In this document: piece after piece, positions 36,269-45,936 of the stretch
Numbering within the stretch: position 1 is the first letter of the stretch
How the letters are laid out: every line of letters begins with the position of its first letter
DNA from: Thermosipho affectus
GTDB taxonomy: Bacteria > Thermotogota > Thermotogae > Thermotogales > Fervidobacteriaceae
NCBI RefSeq assembly: GCF_001990485.1
Contig: NZ_LBFC01000001.1
Coordinates: forward strand, 1 to 63,219
Reading direction: 5' to 3'
Length of the DNA stretch: 63,219 nucleotides
Position numbers and translations under genes: made by a program
Notes under the pieces: generated by a model
Told to the model about the DNA's origin: nothing
Seen by the model: only the letters and a program-made list of their open reading frames with translations
Database searches by the model: none

Positions 36269-39200
36269 TCCACAACCTTTGCCGATATTAAAATTACTAT
36301 GTTTCTTTTTACTTTGTCATCTTTTTCTGTTTTAAAAAACTTTCCTATAATAGGTAAATCCCCCAAAATTGGAATCTTACTTTCCGTTTTTGAATTTTCT
36401 TCCCTTGTTAGTCCACCAATAATTAGTGTCTCATTCTCTTTCAAAGAAATTTTAGAATTAAACTCCCTGGTCCTTTCCAACGGTAACGCAAGTCCGTATT
36501 GATTTTTTATATCCCAATCAAAACTACTTACTTTTATATTTAATTCAAGATCAATTGTATTATCCGCATTTACAAACGGTATTATTTCCAAAGTAACACC
36601 TGATTCTATATACCTAATTTCTTGAGAATTCTCACCAGCGTTTAAAACAATCGGAATTTTGTCACCAATTAAAATACTTGCTTTTTCGCCGCTTTTGGCA
36701 ACAATATTGGGACTAGCGAGTAGCTTTGCATCTTTATCAGTTAAATTCATTTTTCCATTCAATCTTACAGTAAGTTCATTTGCCGAACCAATTGAAAGTA
36801 GTTTATCTATAATTTTCTCTAAAGGCATTTCTCCCAAAGAAAGTGTTATATCAAATCCATTTTTTGATAAAGTTCCAATATTGGAAGTAATCTCTCCAAG
36901 ATTTATGTCTAGAGAATTTGTTAATTCCTCATCTACTACTCTAACTTCAATCAATGCTAGCTTAGAATTTAAATATTTTTCAATATAACCTTTTATCTCT
37001 CCGGATATTTTAGCATCAATTCCCGTTGCAATTACCACACCTGCAGCAGAATCCACAAAAGAATTTCCTCCATAAAAACCTATAAGTTCCTGTATCTTTT
37101 CTACATTTCTTGGAACAGAAAATACAAAAGTATTTACAGTCTTTGTTGAATCTGTCGTTAACGAATCAAATACATAAATACCATCTTCTTGTTTCACCTC
37201 TATATTATAATGATTTAATATTTTTTCAAACTCTTTAAAATCTAGTTCATTGACGTAAAGATTAGCAGTAGAATTGATATCTTTAGAAATAACCGCAGAA
37301 AAACCATATCCTTTAACAACTTGCTTGATAATTTCTCTAAGTTGCACATTCTCAGCACTTATACTAAATCTTTTGTTTTTTCCGAAAGTTATAAAATCTT
37401 TCATCTCAGTTTCTTTCACTTGATCTTTAGGTTCAATATACACTATACTTCCTTCTTTTGTAATATCTACTTTTTTCGTTAAAATTTTTTCAAAATCTTC
37501 TAAAGTCGACTTGTTCAAAACTAAATTTAATTTTTCATCAACTGAATCTACGATTACAGCATAACCAAATTTAGGATAAACTTCCCTAACCATATCTGCA
37601 ATCGAAACATCAGTTGCATTTATAGAAATCTTCCCATCTTTAACATTTAATATTTTAGAAGTTTTTTCAATATATACTATTTTCCCATTTTTGCGAATAT
37701 CAATTCCATATTTTTTCAAATAGTCTTCAAAATTGTTCAAAGTTATACCTTCAACTTTCAACGTTACACTACCAACGATATCCGATTCAAATACAACATC
37801 TTTGCCATATGCTCTGAAAACTCTTTCAATCAAATCTTTCAAATTATAGTCTTTAACATCTATTTTTAATTTTCCATCTTCCACATTAACAATTTTTTCG
37901 TCAAAGTCCCTGAGCCTTTCTTGAAGTTTTTTCAAATCTTCTGGAGTACCTTTTGCCAAAATCTTCCCATTTAAATTCAGAATTTTTATCCTATCTTCAA
38001 AATTAAATTTAACAAATTCTTCAATATTTTGAACATTTGAATTAATTTCAATTATAGATTGTTTGGCATCAATACTATTTAATAAATCTTCAACTTCAAG
38101 AAGTTCTCTTTCTTCACCAACCAACAATATTTTTCCGTTCAAATCAAATACTTTTACTGATGATGTACTTTCAACAACAGATTTAATACCATCTGTATAA
38201 GGTAAATCAACAAATTTTATTACTTTACCTTTGTTATAGTTATCCAAGAATTTTTTTGCTTGTTTTATATTTTCGTCAGTTCCTCTAAGAATCAACAATT
38301 TACTTTCCGGATAATATTTAGTCTCAATATTGTACAAATCTTTTATTATGGATTGTACTTCTCCAAAATTTTCAATCTTTACATTAACTTTTTCTGTTTT
38401 ATATGAAACACTATTTTTATCAAAAAACTCCTTAGCTTGTTTTGCTTTCTCACCCTTTATATATACCTTATTTTTCAATCTATAAACTGTTACACCAAAT
38501 AACTCTTCCAATATCTTTTTAAAATTATCATCAATAACACCAATTTCGACAATTTCCTTTCCAAATTGTTTCCTTATTTTTTCTATCTCAGCAATTAATG
38601 AATCATCTATGTTATCGTATATTAAAGTCTTATCAGAATAATACACCGGCGTTGCATCTATAAGAGACAAAAATAACTCTTTTGGTGGATCAAAAGGTGT
38701 CAATTCAAGAACGTACCTTTTCTTATTTTGAGTCATCCTCATTAATTTTTCAATTATCTTCTCTTTACCTTCTATTAAGTAAGTACCATCATCAAATTCT
38801 TTCAGAACTTTTACTTTACTCAATAAACTTCTATCAACCTTCAACCTTGCAGTTTTTGTACCTGCAATTTCAATGAATTGATTAAATCTTTTATATAATT
38901 CTTCAGTAACAAATAACGTAACAAAAATTTTACCATTTACCTCTGTTACCTTTGCATTATTTTCACCAATACCTAAATATGAAATTGCAGATTTAACAGT
39001 ATCCAATTTAATACTTTCAATCACCATCCTATAAGGATTTCCAATACTCCTATCATTGTTTATCTTTTCAACTAAACCTTTAAAAATTTTTGGAACTTTT
39101 ATTACTTCACCAAACATTTTATATGGAATATTTATTGAATCAAGAACCGATGTAATTCTTTGAGGATACCTTACCTTAACATCAATATAATCATAAAAAT

Positions 39201-40182
39201 CAACAATCCCATTATCTCTTAAAGTTGAAATTAAATAACCAATTGTGTTTGAAATTTCTGTATCTGCATAAATAGCTACTTGCTTTAATGGCTCCAAAAC
39301 AACATATCTAAAATCATATATAGACGAAATATTTTTTAAAAATTCCTCAACTGTGTTTTTACTAACTGTGTACGAATAATAATACCAAGATTTACTTGGT
39401 CTTACTGAAATTGCATCCGAAATTATCCTATGTTCTCTAATACCACCATATACAAATACTTTACTTTTATCCTTTAAGAAGCTCATAAAAGTACCTGATC
39501 CAAGTAACGATTTTATCTTTTCCGCACTAACTTCTCCATCGTAGATCTGCCAATACATTGCAAAATTCTTGTTAATTTCTTCTTCCAACCCTAAATATAA
39601 AGTCCCATCTGGTCCATATGCATAACAAACTTTTGGGTTATTTAAAAATAACAATCTCAAAGCCTTTTCAATTGTAACATCTTTTACATCAAGGTTAACC
39701 TCTATATTTCTAACTCCTTCATACAACGAAATATTTATCCCCAAAGCTTTTGAAAACTCCCTTATAACTACATCTAAAGGTGCATTTAAAAATGAAAAAC
39801 TAAATTTTCTATCTTTCACACTACTTGGAAAATCAACAATAATTTTATTTCCAACAACATACCAATCAGAATTTACTGGCACAATCGTAAAGAAAAAGAT
39901 ATCTGCAGAATTCTCAGATGGTGATAATTGTATTCCTTCTAAAGGACCTTTCGAAACAGGTAAAAAGGAACTTTGAACAAATTCCCCATTAATTGATAAA
40001 TAATACACCGTTTTTGAATCATTCCAACCAAATCTAACTTTTGAAGGCAAAACTTCATTGTCAAGTTCTAAAACCACCTGAAGTTTATTTTCAACAAAAT
40101 AGTAATCAATATTCAATATTTTTGAAAACAAGAAACTAAATAATATCGTTATGAATAACAAAGACAAAAATTTTTTCCTCAT
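36265..40182 (-). CDS. pilQ: Large type IV pilus/type II secretion secretin (PilQ/GspD type)
   Basis: The 1305-residue protein has a signal peptide (FLSLLFITILFSFLFSKIL), then many STN/N-domain-like repeats, and a C-terminal secretin domain of about 200 residues. The secretin end is recognised by LLASPNIVAKSGEKASILIG, YIESGVTLEIIPFV, NETLIIGGLTREENSK and KIPILGDLPIIGKFFK. It is nearly twice the usual 600-750; the extra length is repeated periplasmic N domains (e.g. three blocks containing DVSIADMVREVYP-like sequence). It should form the outer-membrane gate for pilus or DNA passage across the toga. It overlaps the upstream PilP-like gene by one base and the MEMO gene by four. Confidence 0.9.
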   Translation of the reverse strand: MRKKFLSLLFITILFSFLFSKILNIDYYFVENKLQVVLELDNEVLPSKVRFGWNDSKTVYYLSINGEFVQSSFLPVSKGPLEGIQLSPSENSADIFFFTIVPVNSDWYVVGNKIIVDFPSSVKDRKFSFSFLNAPLDVVIREFSKALGINISLYEGVRNIEVNLDVKDVTIEKALRLLFLNNPKVCYAYGPDGTLYLGLEEEINKNFAMYWQIYDGEVSAEKIKSLLGSGTFMSFLKDKSKVFVYGGIREHRIISDAISVRPSKSWYYYSYTVSKNTVEEFLKNISSIYDFRYVVLEPLKQVAIYADTEISNTIGYLISTLRDNGIVDFYDYIDVKVRYPQRITSVLDSINIPYKMFGEVIKVPKIFKGLVEKINNDRSIGNPYRMVIESIKLDTVKSAISYLGIGENNAKVTEVNGKIFVTLFVTEELYKRFNQFIEIAGTKTARLKVDRSLLSKVKVLKEFDDGTYLIEGKEKIIEKLMRMTQNKKRYVLELTPFDPPKELFLSLIDATPVYYSDKTLIYDNIDDSLIAEIEKIRKQFGKEIVEIGVIDDNFKKILEELFGVTVYRLKNKVYIKGEKAKQAKEFFDKNSVSYKTEKVNVKIENFGEVQSIIKDLYNIETKYYPESKLLILRGTDENIKQAKKFLDNYNKGKVIKFVDLPYTDGIKSVVESTSSVKVFDLNGKILLVGEERELLEVEDLLNSIDAKQSIIEINSNVQNIEEFVKFNFEDRIKILNLNGKILAKGTPEDLKKLQERLRDFDEKIVNVEDGKLKIDVKDYNLKDLIERVFRAYGKDVVFESDIVGSVTLKVEGITLNNFEDYLKKYGIDIRKNGKIVYIEKTSKILNVKDGKISINATDVSIADMVREVYPKFGYAVIVDSVDEKLNLVLNKSTLEDFEKILTKKVDITKEGSIVYIEPKDQVKETEMKDFITFGKNKRFSISAENVQLREIIKQVVKGYGFSAVISKDINSTANLYVNELDFKEFEKILNHYNIEVKQEDGIYVFDSLTTDSTKTVNTFVFSVPRNVEKIQELIGFYGGNSFVDSAAGVVIATGIDAKISGEIKGYIEKYLNSKLALIEVRVVDEELTNSLDINLGEITSNIGTLSKNGFDITLSLGEMPLEKIIDKLLSIGSANELTVRLNGKMNLTDKDAKLLASPNIVAKSGEKASILIGDKIPIVLNAGENSQEIRYIESGVTLEIIPFVNADNTIDLELNIKVSSFDWDIKNQYGLALPLERTREFNSKISLKENETLIIGGLTREENSKTESKIPILGDLPIIGKFFKTEKDDKVKRNIVILISAKVVE

Positions 40183-40625
40183 TAGTCATTCCCCCCTATC
40201 TTCTTTGGAACAATTAATTTAATACTACCATCGTCAATATCAAGCACTACAAGATTTTTATTACTTACATTTAAAATATAATATTTATTTAAAAATATTG
40301 ATTTTGGCTTAATTTTTAAGACTTTATCCGAATTTTTAATGTATGCATAAAACTTATTATCTTCTAAATAATATCCCAAATAACTTATATTACCAACAAT
40401 TGTATAACTTTTTAAATGCTCGCTATCCAAAGTAATTTCCAAATAAAACGGCTCAAAATAATTAATCTTTTCTATATTTTTAAAATTAACATAATCATTT
40501 TTTGCTCTAACTATATATTTTTTCGTATCAGATAAATTTGGTAATTTTTTGCTTGAAAAAATTAACATAAAGATAAAAAACACTATTAATAATCCCATTA
40601 AAATTACTATGTATTTTTTATTCAA
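40182..40625 (-). CDS. PilP-like membrane-anchored pilus assembly protein
   Basis: The 147-residue protein has an N-terminal membrane helix (YIVILMGLLIVFFIFMLIF) and a small beta-rich domain (TIVGNISYLGYYLED, KVLKIKPKSIFLNKYYI, DGSIKLIVPKK) of the kind seen in PilP and GspC, which connect the inner-membrane complex to the secretin. Sequence identity to known PilP is not obvious; the call rests on position directly before the secretin, topology and the beta pattern. It overlaps the PilO-like gene by eight bases. Confidence 0.65.
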   Translation of the reverse strand: MNKKYIVILMGLLIVFFIFMLIFSSKKLPNLSDTKKYIVRAKNDYVNFKNIEKINYFEPFYLEITLDSEHLKSYTIVGNISYLGYYLEDNKFYAYIKNSDKVLKIKPKSIFLNKYYILNVSNKNLVVLDIDDGSIKLIVPKKIGGND

Positions 40626-41040
40626 TTATATCACCTACTTTCATTTGAAAACTGACCATTATTTTTTTATCTTTATCAAAAATAATAGGAAAATTAGTTT
40701 TAACATCTACCTTTAAAATTTCAATTGGTACACTTTTTGAATTTACAATTTCATAAAAAATCTTTTCAAATTCTTTGACATCTAATTCCTTTGATATATA
40801 ACCGTTTTCCAATAAGTTCAAAAATTCTCTATCATCATTTTTTACTATACTCTCTAGCTTCTTAAAATTAATATTAAATCTGTTGTAGAGCTTAATTTTT
40901 TCGTTTAAAATCTCTGTGTTATATTTAAAATTTTTTAAAAAATTCAATTTTATAACAAATACATTAAATAATAATAAAAATGTCAAAAAAATTATTAAAA
41001 TTCCAAAAAATAAGTTAGCATATTTTTGTTTTATATTCAT
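40618..41040 (-). CDS. PilO-like pilus assembly protein
   Basis: The 140-residue protein has an N-terminal membrane helix (LFFGILIIFLTFLLLFNVFV), a short coiled coil and a C-terminal alpha/beta domain (EFEKIFYEIVNSKSVPIEIL, FPIIFDKDKKIMVSFQM). This is the topology and fold order of PilO, which pairs with PilN. It starts four bases inside the PilN-like gene. Identity is inferred from order and topology. Confidence 0.65.
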   Translation of the reverse strand: MNIKQKYANLFFGILIIFLTFLLLFNVFVIKLNFLKNFKYNTEILNEKIKLYNRFNINFKKLESIVKNDDREFLNLLENGYISKELDVKEFEKIFYEIVNSKSVPIEILKVDVKTNFPIIFDKDKKIMVSFQMKVGDIIE

Positions 41041-41597
41041 AGTTCCCCCTCCAAATAAAATTCAAACATTTTAAAATCACTATATAGAGTTTTTGTATCT
41101 TTTAAAGATATTCCCACATTTTTGTAAACATCATTAAGTTTATTTACAACCTCACTAAAATCATCTTTTTGATTTGAAAATTCATAAAATAAGATCTTAA
41201 ATTTTCCATCAGAAAAATTTATACTTTTTATAAAAAATTTCTCGTTTTTTTTCTTGAAAAAATCCAACAATTCTTGTAAAAAATATTTGGAATAATAAAC
41301 CTTATTTAAGTAACTTTTATAATAAGTTATCTTGTTCACAATAATATTTAATTTTGAATCATATTTTAAAATTTCGTTTTCAACAATTTTAGGAATTTCA
41401 AGTGGTTCTAAAAAAGTAATGTTATTAAAAACAAGAGGGTAACTTTCTACAGTTTTAGAAATACTTTGATATACCCAAAATTGTGAAAGAAAAAACATCG
41501 AAAAAAATGGAATTAGAACTATTATTACAAAAACCAAAAATTTCTTTATTGAAATTCTTCTTTCTTTCACCTTATATAAGTTTAATCTTTCCAACAC
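41037..41597 (-). CDS. PilN-like pilus assembly protein
   Basis: The 186-residue protein has a short cytoplasmic N terminus, MLERLNLYKVKERRISIKK, where PilN proteins carry the INLLP-type segment that contacts PilM. A membrane helix (20-42), a coiled coil and a ferredoxin-like domain follow. It overlaps the PilM-like gene by 26 bases and the PilO-like gene by four. Position between PilM- and PilO-like genes supports the call. Confidence 0.7.
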   Translation of the reverse strand: MLERLNLYKVKERRISIKKFLVFVIIVLIPFFSMFFLSQFWVYQSISKTVESYPLVFNNITFLEPLEIPKIVENEILKYDSKLNIIVNKITYYKSYLNKVYYSKYFLQELLDFFKKKNEKFFIKSINFSDGKFKILFYEFSNQKDDFSEVVNKLNDVYKNVGISLKDTKTLYSDFKMFEFYLEGEL

Positions 41598-42516
41598 TTA
41601 TCCCCCCTCTTTTTAAGAGACCTAAAACCCCTAAAAATCTATAATGTTTAACTAATGGAATAAAATCTTGAAAAAAGAATCTATTTAATAAAAGAGTAGA
41701 ATCATCATAATGTTCTTTTAAAAGCTCATTAATTATATTTGAATCAGTTACAATTTGAATAGTTTGTATATTTTCAAGTCCTATTTTTTCTTCCATCGAA
41801 TTTATAGTAATAAAGACTTCACGTTCAATCAACGATAAAAAATCACTAAAGAAATTCATCAAAAAGGCTTTAACATCTTTGATTAATGTTTCATCGTCAA
41901 TATATTCCAATTCGTATACAGAATAACCAAACTCATCCAATAAAACCTCGTCAAAATTTTTTAAACTTAAATCAGAGTATCTTACCTCAATTAAATCTGA
42001 ATCATTAAAAACTAACATTCCTGAATACTTTTTGTTTATAAACAACTGCATACTATATCCAGTGAATCTACTCAAAAGAATAGATTCTTTGAAGAAATCT
42101 GGATATAGAATATCTGGTTCTGGGATTTTTTTAGCATAAAGGTTTTGAAAATAATTCTGAAGTTCTTCTTTTTTTACAACAAACACATTTGCAATATTAT
42201 TAGATGTTATTAAATAATCGTAATATATTTGCTCTGGTTGTATACCCAAATTTTGTGTAATTTCTAATAGTAATAACTTGTCAATTTCCTTTTTGTTTTT
42301 TACTGTGGGAAGAGGAATCTTCAAATTTAAAATATAATCCCATGGAATGTTAACAACGATTATATCATCCACAGTGGGTTGAAAATCTAAATCCCATTCT
42401 TTGAAAGAAGATAACCTAGTTTTACCAAAAAAATATTCAAGACTTCCATAAAAAATTTCATTATCATTTCTAAAATCAAATGAAATAATCCTTTTACCTA
42501 AAATTTCCCTTAACAA
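41572..42516 (-). CDS. PilM-like pilus assembly protein (diverged)
   Basis: The start is TTG at 42516 (314 residues): GGAGG (42527-42522) is correctly spaced, whereas the longer frame to 42588 overlaps the preceding gene and contains that site. The N terminus MLREILGKRIISFDFR resembles the start of actin-like ATPases such as PilM, and IPLPTVKNKKEIDKLLLLEI matches the PilM pattern. Later nucleotide motifs are weak, so ATP binding is uncertain. It precedes the PilN-like gene with a 26-base overlap. PilM recruits PilN on the cytoplasmic side. Confidence 0.7.
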   Translation of the reverse strand: MLREILGKRIISFDFRNDNEIFYGSLEYFFGKTRLSSFKEWDLDFQPTVDDIIVVNIPWDYILNLKIPLPTVKNKKEIDKLLLLEITQNLGIQPEQIYYDYLITSNNIANVFVVKKEELQNYFQNLYAKKIPEPDILYPDFFKESILLSRFTGYSMQLFINKKYSGMLVFNDSDLIEVRYSDLSLKNFDEVLLDEFGYSVYELEYIDDETLIKDVKAFLMNFFSDFLSLIEREVFITINSMEEKIGLENIQTIQIVTDSNIINELLKEHYDDSTLLLNRFFFQDFIPLVKHYRFLGVLGLLKRGGISVGKIKLI

Positions 42517-42526
42517 ACTTTCCCTC

Positions 42527-42883
42527 CTATTCCCCTGAAATATCAAAAACAATAGGTTCAATTTTAAAATTTCCAAATGTACCTCCACTAACTCTATACA
42601 GTGGAATAATTGTTAAATCAAGTTTATTAAAATAATCCCCTAAATCCACCTCTTTTGTTATAACTACATTTTCTTTCTCAAAAAACGTGTAATGAATATA
42701 TACTTTATTTTTAGAATACCTTATATAATCAGCATTTGAAGACCAAAGCCCACAATATACAATTGTTTTAAACAATTCTTCATTTAAGACAACTTTATCC
42801 ATTAAATTGAATACAGATATAACACTAATGGAAAATATAATGACAGTTATAATCAGAACAGTTATAACTTCAATATAAGTCAT
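42527..42883 (-). CDS. Pilin-like protein lacking a prepilin leader
   Basis: The ATG at 42883 follows GGAGGATAAT; the TTG at 42895 lies in that site and is rejected, giving 118 residues. The N terminus MTYIEVITVLIITVIIFSIS matches the mature start of type IV pilins/pseudopilins, with Glu at position 5 and a 20-residue hydrophobic helix, but there is no leader and no G-F prepilin peptidase site. The remaining 95 residues are a small beta-rich domain (KNKVYIHYTFFEKENVVITKE). It begins one base after the pilC stop. A minor-pilin role is likely by position. Confidence 0.7.
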   Translation of the reverse strand: MTYIEVITVLIITVIIFSISVISVFNLMDKVVLNEELFKTIVYCGLWSSNADYIRYSKNKVYIHYTFFEKENVVITKEVDLGDYFNKLDLTIIPLYRVSGGTFGNFKIEPIVFDISGE

Positions 42884-42884
42884 A

Positions 42885-44078
42885 TTATCCTCCAAAAGTT
42901 GATTGCATTTGAAAAATAGTCGAATACATTGTATACGCTAAAAAAGCAATAAACAATCCCACAAAGGCTATCATCAAAGGTTCTAACATAGACAAAAGTT
43001 TCTTAGTATCCTGTTGTATTTGATCATCAAAAAAATCTGCAACTTTTTCCATAACAACCTCAAGTTTACCTGTTTCCTCACCTGTACCTATCATTTCATA
43101 AATTATTTGTGGGAACACTTTCTCAGATTTTAGAGCCTGCTTTAATGAACTACCACTTTTTACCTTTTCTTCTACACTTTTTATTTTAGAAATAAATTTT
43201 CTGTTATTAGACGCTTTTGCCGCCATTTCTAACGAATCAATTATTGAAACACCGCTTCCAACTAATACCCCAAAGGTTCTGGAAAATCTTTCATACGTAA
43301 TCTTTTCCCTAAGTTTTCTAATCGGTGGAAACAAATTTCCTAAAAACTCCTTAAATATTTTTCCATATTCAGTCTTGAAAAACACGTAAATGCCAATAAA
43401 TATCAACACTGAAAAGAAACCAACCAAAAATCCGTTTTCAGTTAATAATTTATTCAACTTAACAAGCGTTGAAATTAAACCAGAAGTTGGAATGTTACCA
43501 AAAACCGAAAACAATTTTGGTAAAATAAATAAACTAATTACCAAAACCACTACTATAGCAAAACTCAGTATAAAAATTGGATAAACCATTGCCGTTTTTA
43601 CTTGTTGTTGAGTCCTGTTTAAATTTTCATAATAATTAGATAATTTCTCTAAAGTTTCTTCAAGTACTCCTCCTTCTTCTCCAGCCTTTAACATATTAAT
43701 AAACACTTCATCAAAAACCCCTTGTTTTTTAAACGCCTCTGTTAATGATGTCCCAACGTCTAATTCATTTACTACGTTAACAAGAACATTTCTAAATCTT
43801 TTAGAAAAAATTTCTTGGTTTGATAGTATATAAATTGCTTCTCTCAATCTTAGTCCCGCTTTTATCATAGTTTCTAATTGCCTTGTAAAAAAGACTATAT
43901 CTTTTAGTGGAATCCCAAATATATTCTTTAATCCTTTTCTCTTTTTCGACTCCTTGATATCTACTATCATCAACCCATTTGATTTTAGCCTTCCCAATGC
44001 TTCCTGCAAACTAGAAGCTTCAATCTCTCCTTTAACCTTCTTCATATCTTTGTTATACGCAAGATATACAAATTTCAA
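42885..44078 (-). CDS. pilC: Type IV pilus/type II secretion inner-membrane protein PilC/GspF
   Basis: The 397-residue protein has an N-terminal cytoplasmic domain (YLAYNKDMKKVKGEIEASS) and two T2SSF repeats, e.g. FFTRQLETMIKAGLRLREAI, MLKAGEEGGVLEETLEKLS and YEMIGTGEETGKLEVVMEKV. Three to four membrane helices are visible. It is the platform for PilB/PilT ATPases, which are not in the window. It overlaps the ATPase gene upstream by four bases and leads into the pilin-like gene. Confidence 0.94.
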   Translation of the reverse strand: MKFVYLAYNKDMKKVKGEIEASSLQEALGRLKSNGLMIVDIKESKKRKGLKNIFGIPLKDIVFFTRQLETMIKAGLRLREAIYILSNQEIFSKRFRNVLVNVVNELDVGTSLTEAFKKQGVFDEVFINMLKAGEEGGVLEETLEKLSNYYENLNRTQQQVKTAMVYPIFILSFAIVVVLVISLFILPKLFSVFGNIPTSGLISTLVKLNKLLTENGFLVGFFSVLIFIGIYVFFKTEYGKIFKEFLGNLFPPIRKLREKITYERFSRTFGVLVGSGVSIIDSLEMAAKASNNRKFISKIKSVEEKVKSGSSLKQALKSEKVFPQIIYEMIGTGEETGKLEVVMEKVADFFDDQIQQDTKKLLSMLEPLMIAFVGLFIAFLAYTMYSTIFQMQSTFGG

Positions 44079-44749
44079 TGCTTAACCCCTCTCTTTCTTA
44101 ATATCCCCTCATTTAACTCATATACTATTCCCTTAAAATCAACAAATTTCTCAAAATCATGTGTAACAATAATCAAAGTCTTTCTAGCATCATCATTCCA
44201 CTTTTTTAAATATTGAATTATTTTTTTTTCATTTTTCCTATCTAGTCCAACTGTCGGCTCATCTAAAATTAGAATATCTGGATTATGAGCGACAGCAGAG
44301 GCTATGGCTATTCTTCTTTGTTCTCCACCTGATAACTGAAATGGAGATCTATCCAAATACTCATTCAAATCAAAAAAATTTACAACTTCTTTAAATCGCA
44401 TTTTTGGATTCTCCACCTCAAAATTTTTGATTGAAAAATATATCTCATCTCTAACTTTTTCAGAAAAAAATTGTCTTTCTGGAAATTGAAATGAAAAACC
44501 TATCTTCTTTCTATATTCATATGGATTTTCATAAGGATCTCTAAAATCATCTATCCAAATTTTACCACTAGTAGGTTTAATTAAAAAATCTAATAGATAT
44601 AGAAGCGTGGTTTTACCACTTCCAGTATTCCCAAGAATAAAAACAGTTTCTCCATCATTAATTCTAAAATTTATATCTTTTAACACATGTTTCTCAAATG
44701 GTGTATTTTGATTGTAAATATATTCAACTTTTTCAAAAATCATTCTCAT
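44075..44749 (-). CDS. ABC transporter ATPase of the ECF (EcfA) type
   Basis: The start is placed at ATG 44749 (224 residues; ATG 44743 also possible); the longer frame to 44809 overlaps the methyltransferase gene deeply. Walker A ILGNTGSGKTTLL, Q-loop FSFQFPERQFF, signature LSGGEQRRIAIASAV, Walker B ILILDEPTVGLD and VTHDFEKFV are complete. The FQFPERQFF block is characteristic of EcfA energy-coupling subunits. No EcfT, second EcfA or substrate subunit is next to it. It overlaps pilC by four bases, so it is co-transcribed with the pilus genes. Confidence 0.88.
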   Translation of the reverse strand: MRMIFEKVEYIYNQNTPFEKHVLKDINFRINDGETVFILGNTGSGKTTLLYLLDFLIKPTSGKIWIDDFRDPYENPYEYRKKIGFSFQFPERQFFSEKVRDEIYFSIKNFEVENPKMRFKEVVNFFDLNEYLDRSPFQLSGGEQRRIAIASAVAHNPDILILDEPTVGLDRKNEKKIIQYLKKWNDDARKTLIIVTHDFEKFVDFKGIVYELNEGILRKRGVKH

Positions 44750-45341
44750 ATTTTTCTGAATAATAAACTCTAATACCTCCCTCTTTACATAATTCTTTAA
44801 CATTACCAAAAATATTCCTCATATATTCTCTTATTCTTTTTCCACCTTTATTATGGTACGCGACTAATTGTAAAGTACCATTTAAATTTAAATGTTCTTT
44901 GGACTTTTCAATTAGCTCCATCCAAACTTTCTTTCCCGCAACAATAGGCGGGTTCGATATTATATGATCAAATTTTTCGCCCTGCCACACCTCAAACAAA
45001 TAACCTTGCTTCACAACCGCATTCACATTGTTATTTTTAGCGTTAATTTTTGCAAATTCAACGGCTCGTTCATTTATATCACTCATATACAAATCAATAT
45101 TTGGATTTTCCTTTTTTAGAGTAATACCTATGACTCCATAACCACAACCTAAATCTAAAACCTTTCCACTATCTATATTAACATTCTCAATCAAGATTTT
45201 TGTAGCCTTATCAATTTTACCAAAAGAATAAACTCCACTAGGAGATTTAAATTTATAGATATGTCCATTCTTTAATGTTAAAACTATTTCTCTGACTTTC
45301 AATTTACTTGTTGGCTTTTCTGTATAATAATGTTCAAACAC
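44733..45341 (-). CDS. Class I SAM methyltransferase, RsmC-like
   Basis: The 202-residue protein has the SAM motif VLDLGCGYGVIGI, acidic loop MSDINERAVEFA and the catalytic SNPPIVAG, typical of N2-guanine methyltransferases of the RsmC/RlmG kind (single-domain form). The N-terminal HYYTEKPTSKLK and YSFGKIDKATKIL fit that family. rRNA guanine is the expected target, position not certain. It overlaps the flavin-reductase stop by one base and continues into the ATPase gene. Confidence 0.87.
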   Translation of the reverse strand: MFEHYYTEKPTSKLKVREIVLTLKNGHIYKFKSPSGVYSFGKIDKATKILIENVNIDSGKVLDLGCGYGVIGITLKKENPNIDLYMSDINERAVEFAKINAKNNNVNAVVKQGYLFEVWQGEKFDHIISNPPIVAGKKVWMELIEKSKEHLNLNGTLQLVAYHNKGGKRIREYMRNIFGNVKELCKEGGIRVYYSEKYENDF

Positions 45342-45799
45342 TAAAATCCCTCCAATATTTTATGTTCACCATACAATAACGGTTCCACATTATTATATAA
45401 TTTCTCATCAATTATCTTTCCTACAAAAATAGAGTGATCCCCTGCATCATAAATACGAACTATTTCACATTCAATATAACCCACGATTCCCTTTAAGATT
45501 GGAATACCATTTTTACTTAATTCATAATCAATTCCTTCAAACTTGTCATAATCTCTCCCACTTACACTTCCAAAATGAATTGCTAAATCTTTTTGAAATT
45601 TACTCAATATATTTACACCAAAAAAACTGGAACTTTTTAGCAAAAGATAACTAAACCTTTCTTTACCAATAGAAATTACAATTAACTTTGGATTAATTGA
45701 AACTCTAGTTATCCACGCAACACTAATACCATTAATCTTGTCATTCAACCTCATTGTAACAACAACAGTTGAATTATAGATCTTTTTTACCACATCCAT
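45341..45799 (-). CDS. Flavin reductase-like FMN-binding split-barrel protein
   Basis: The 152-residue protein has the flavin_reduct pattern: STVVVTMRLNDKINGISVAW, VSINPKLIVISIGKERFSY, FFGVNILSKFQKDLA, and a C-terminal DHSIFVGKIID. Such proteins bind FMN and act as flavin reductases or flavoredoxins. It is first in the leftward operon that goes on to the pilus genes; its relation to them is unclear. An extended -10 TGATATAAT lies about 25 bases upstream. Confidence 0.85.
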   Translation of the reverse strand: MDVVKKIYNSTVVVTMRLNDKINGISVAWITRVSINPKLIVISIGKERFSYLLLKSSSFFGVNILSKFQKDLAIHFGSVSGRDYDKFEGIDYELSKNGIPILKGIVGYIECEIVRIYDAGDHSIFVGKIIDEKLYNNVEPLLYGEHKILEGF

Positions 45800-45936
45800 A
45801 ATCTCACCTCTTTAAGTATTATATCATATGTAAATTTTTATAAAATTTTTTTACTCAAAATTTGTCTAATCAATAAACTTATGCTATATGATATAATTAA
45901 TATGAAAAAGTTCAAAATTCGAGGAGGTGGCCTATT

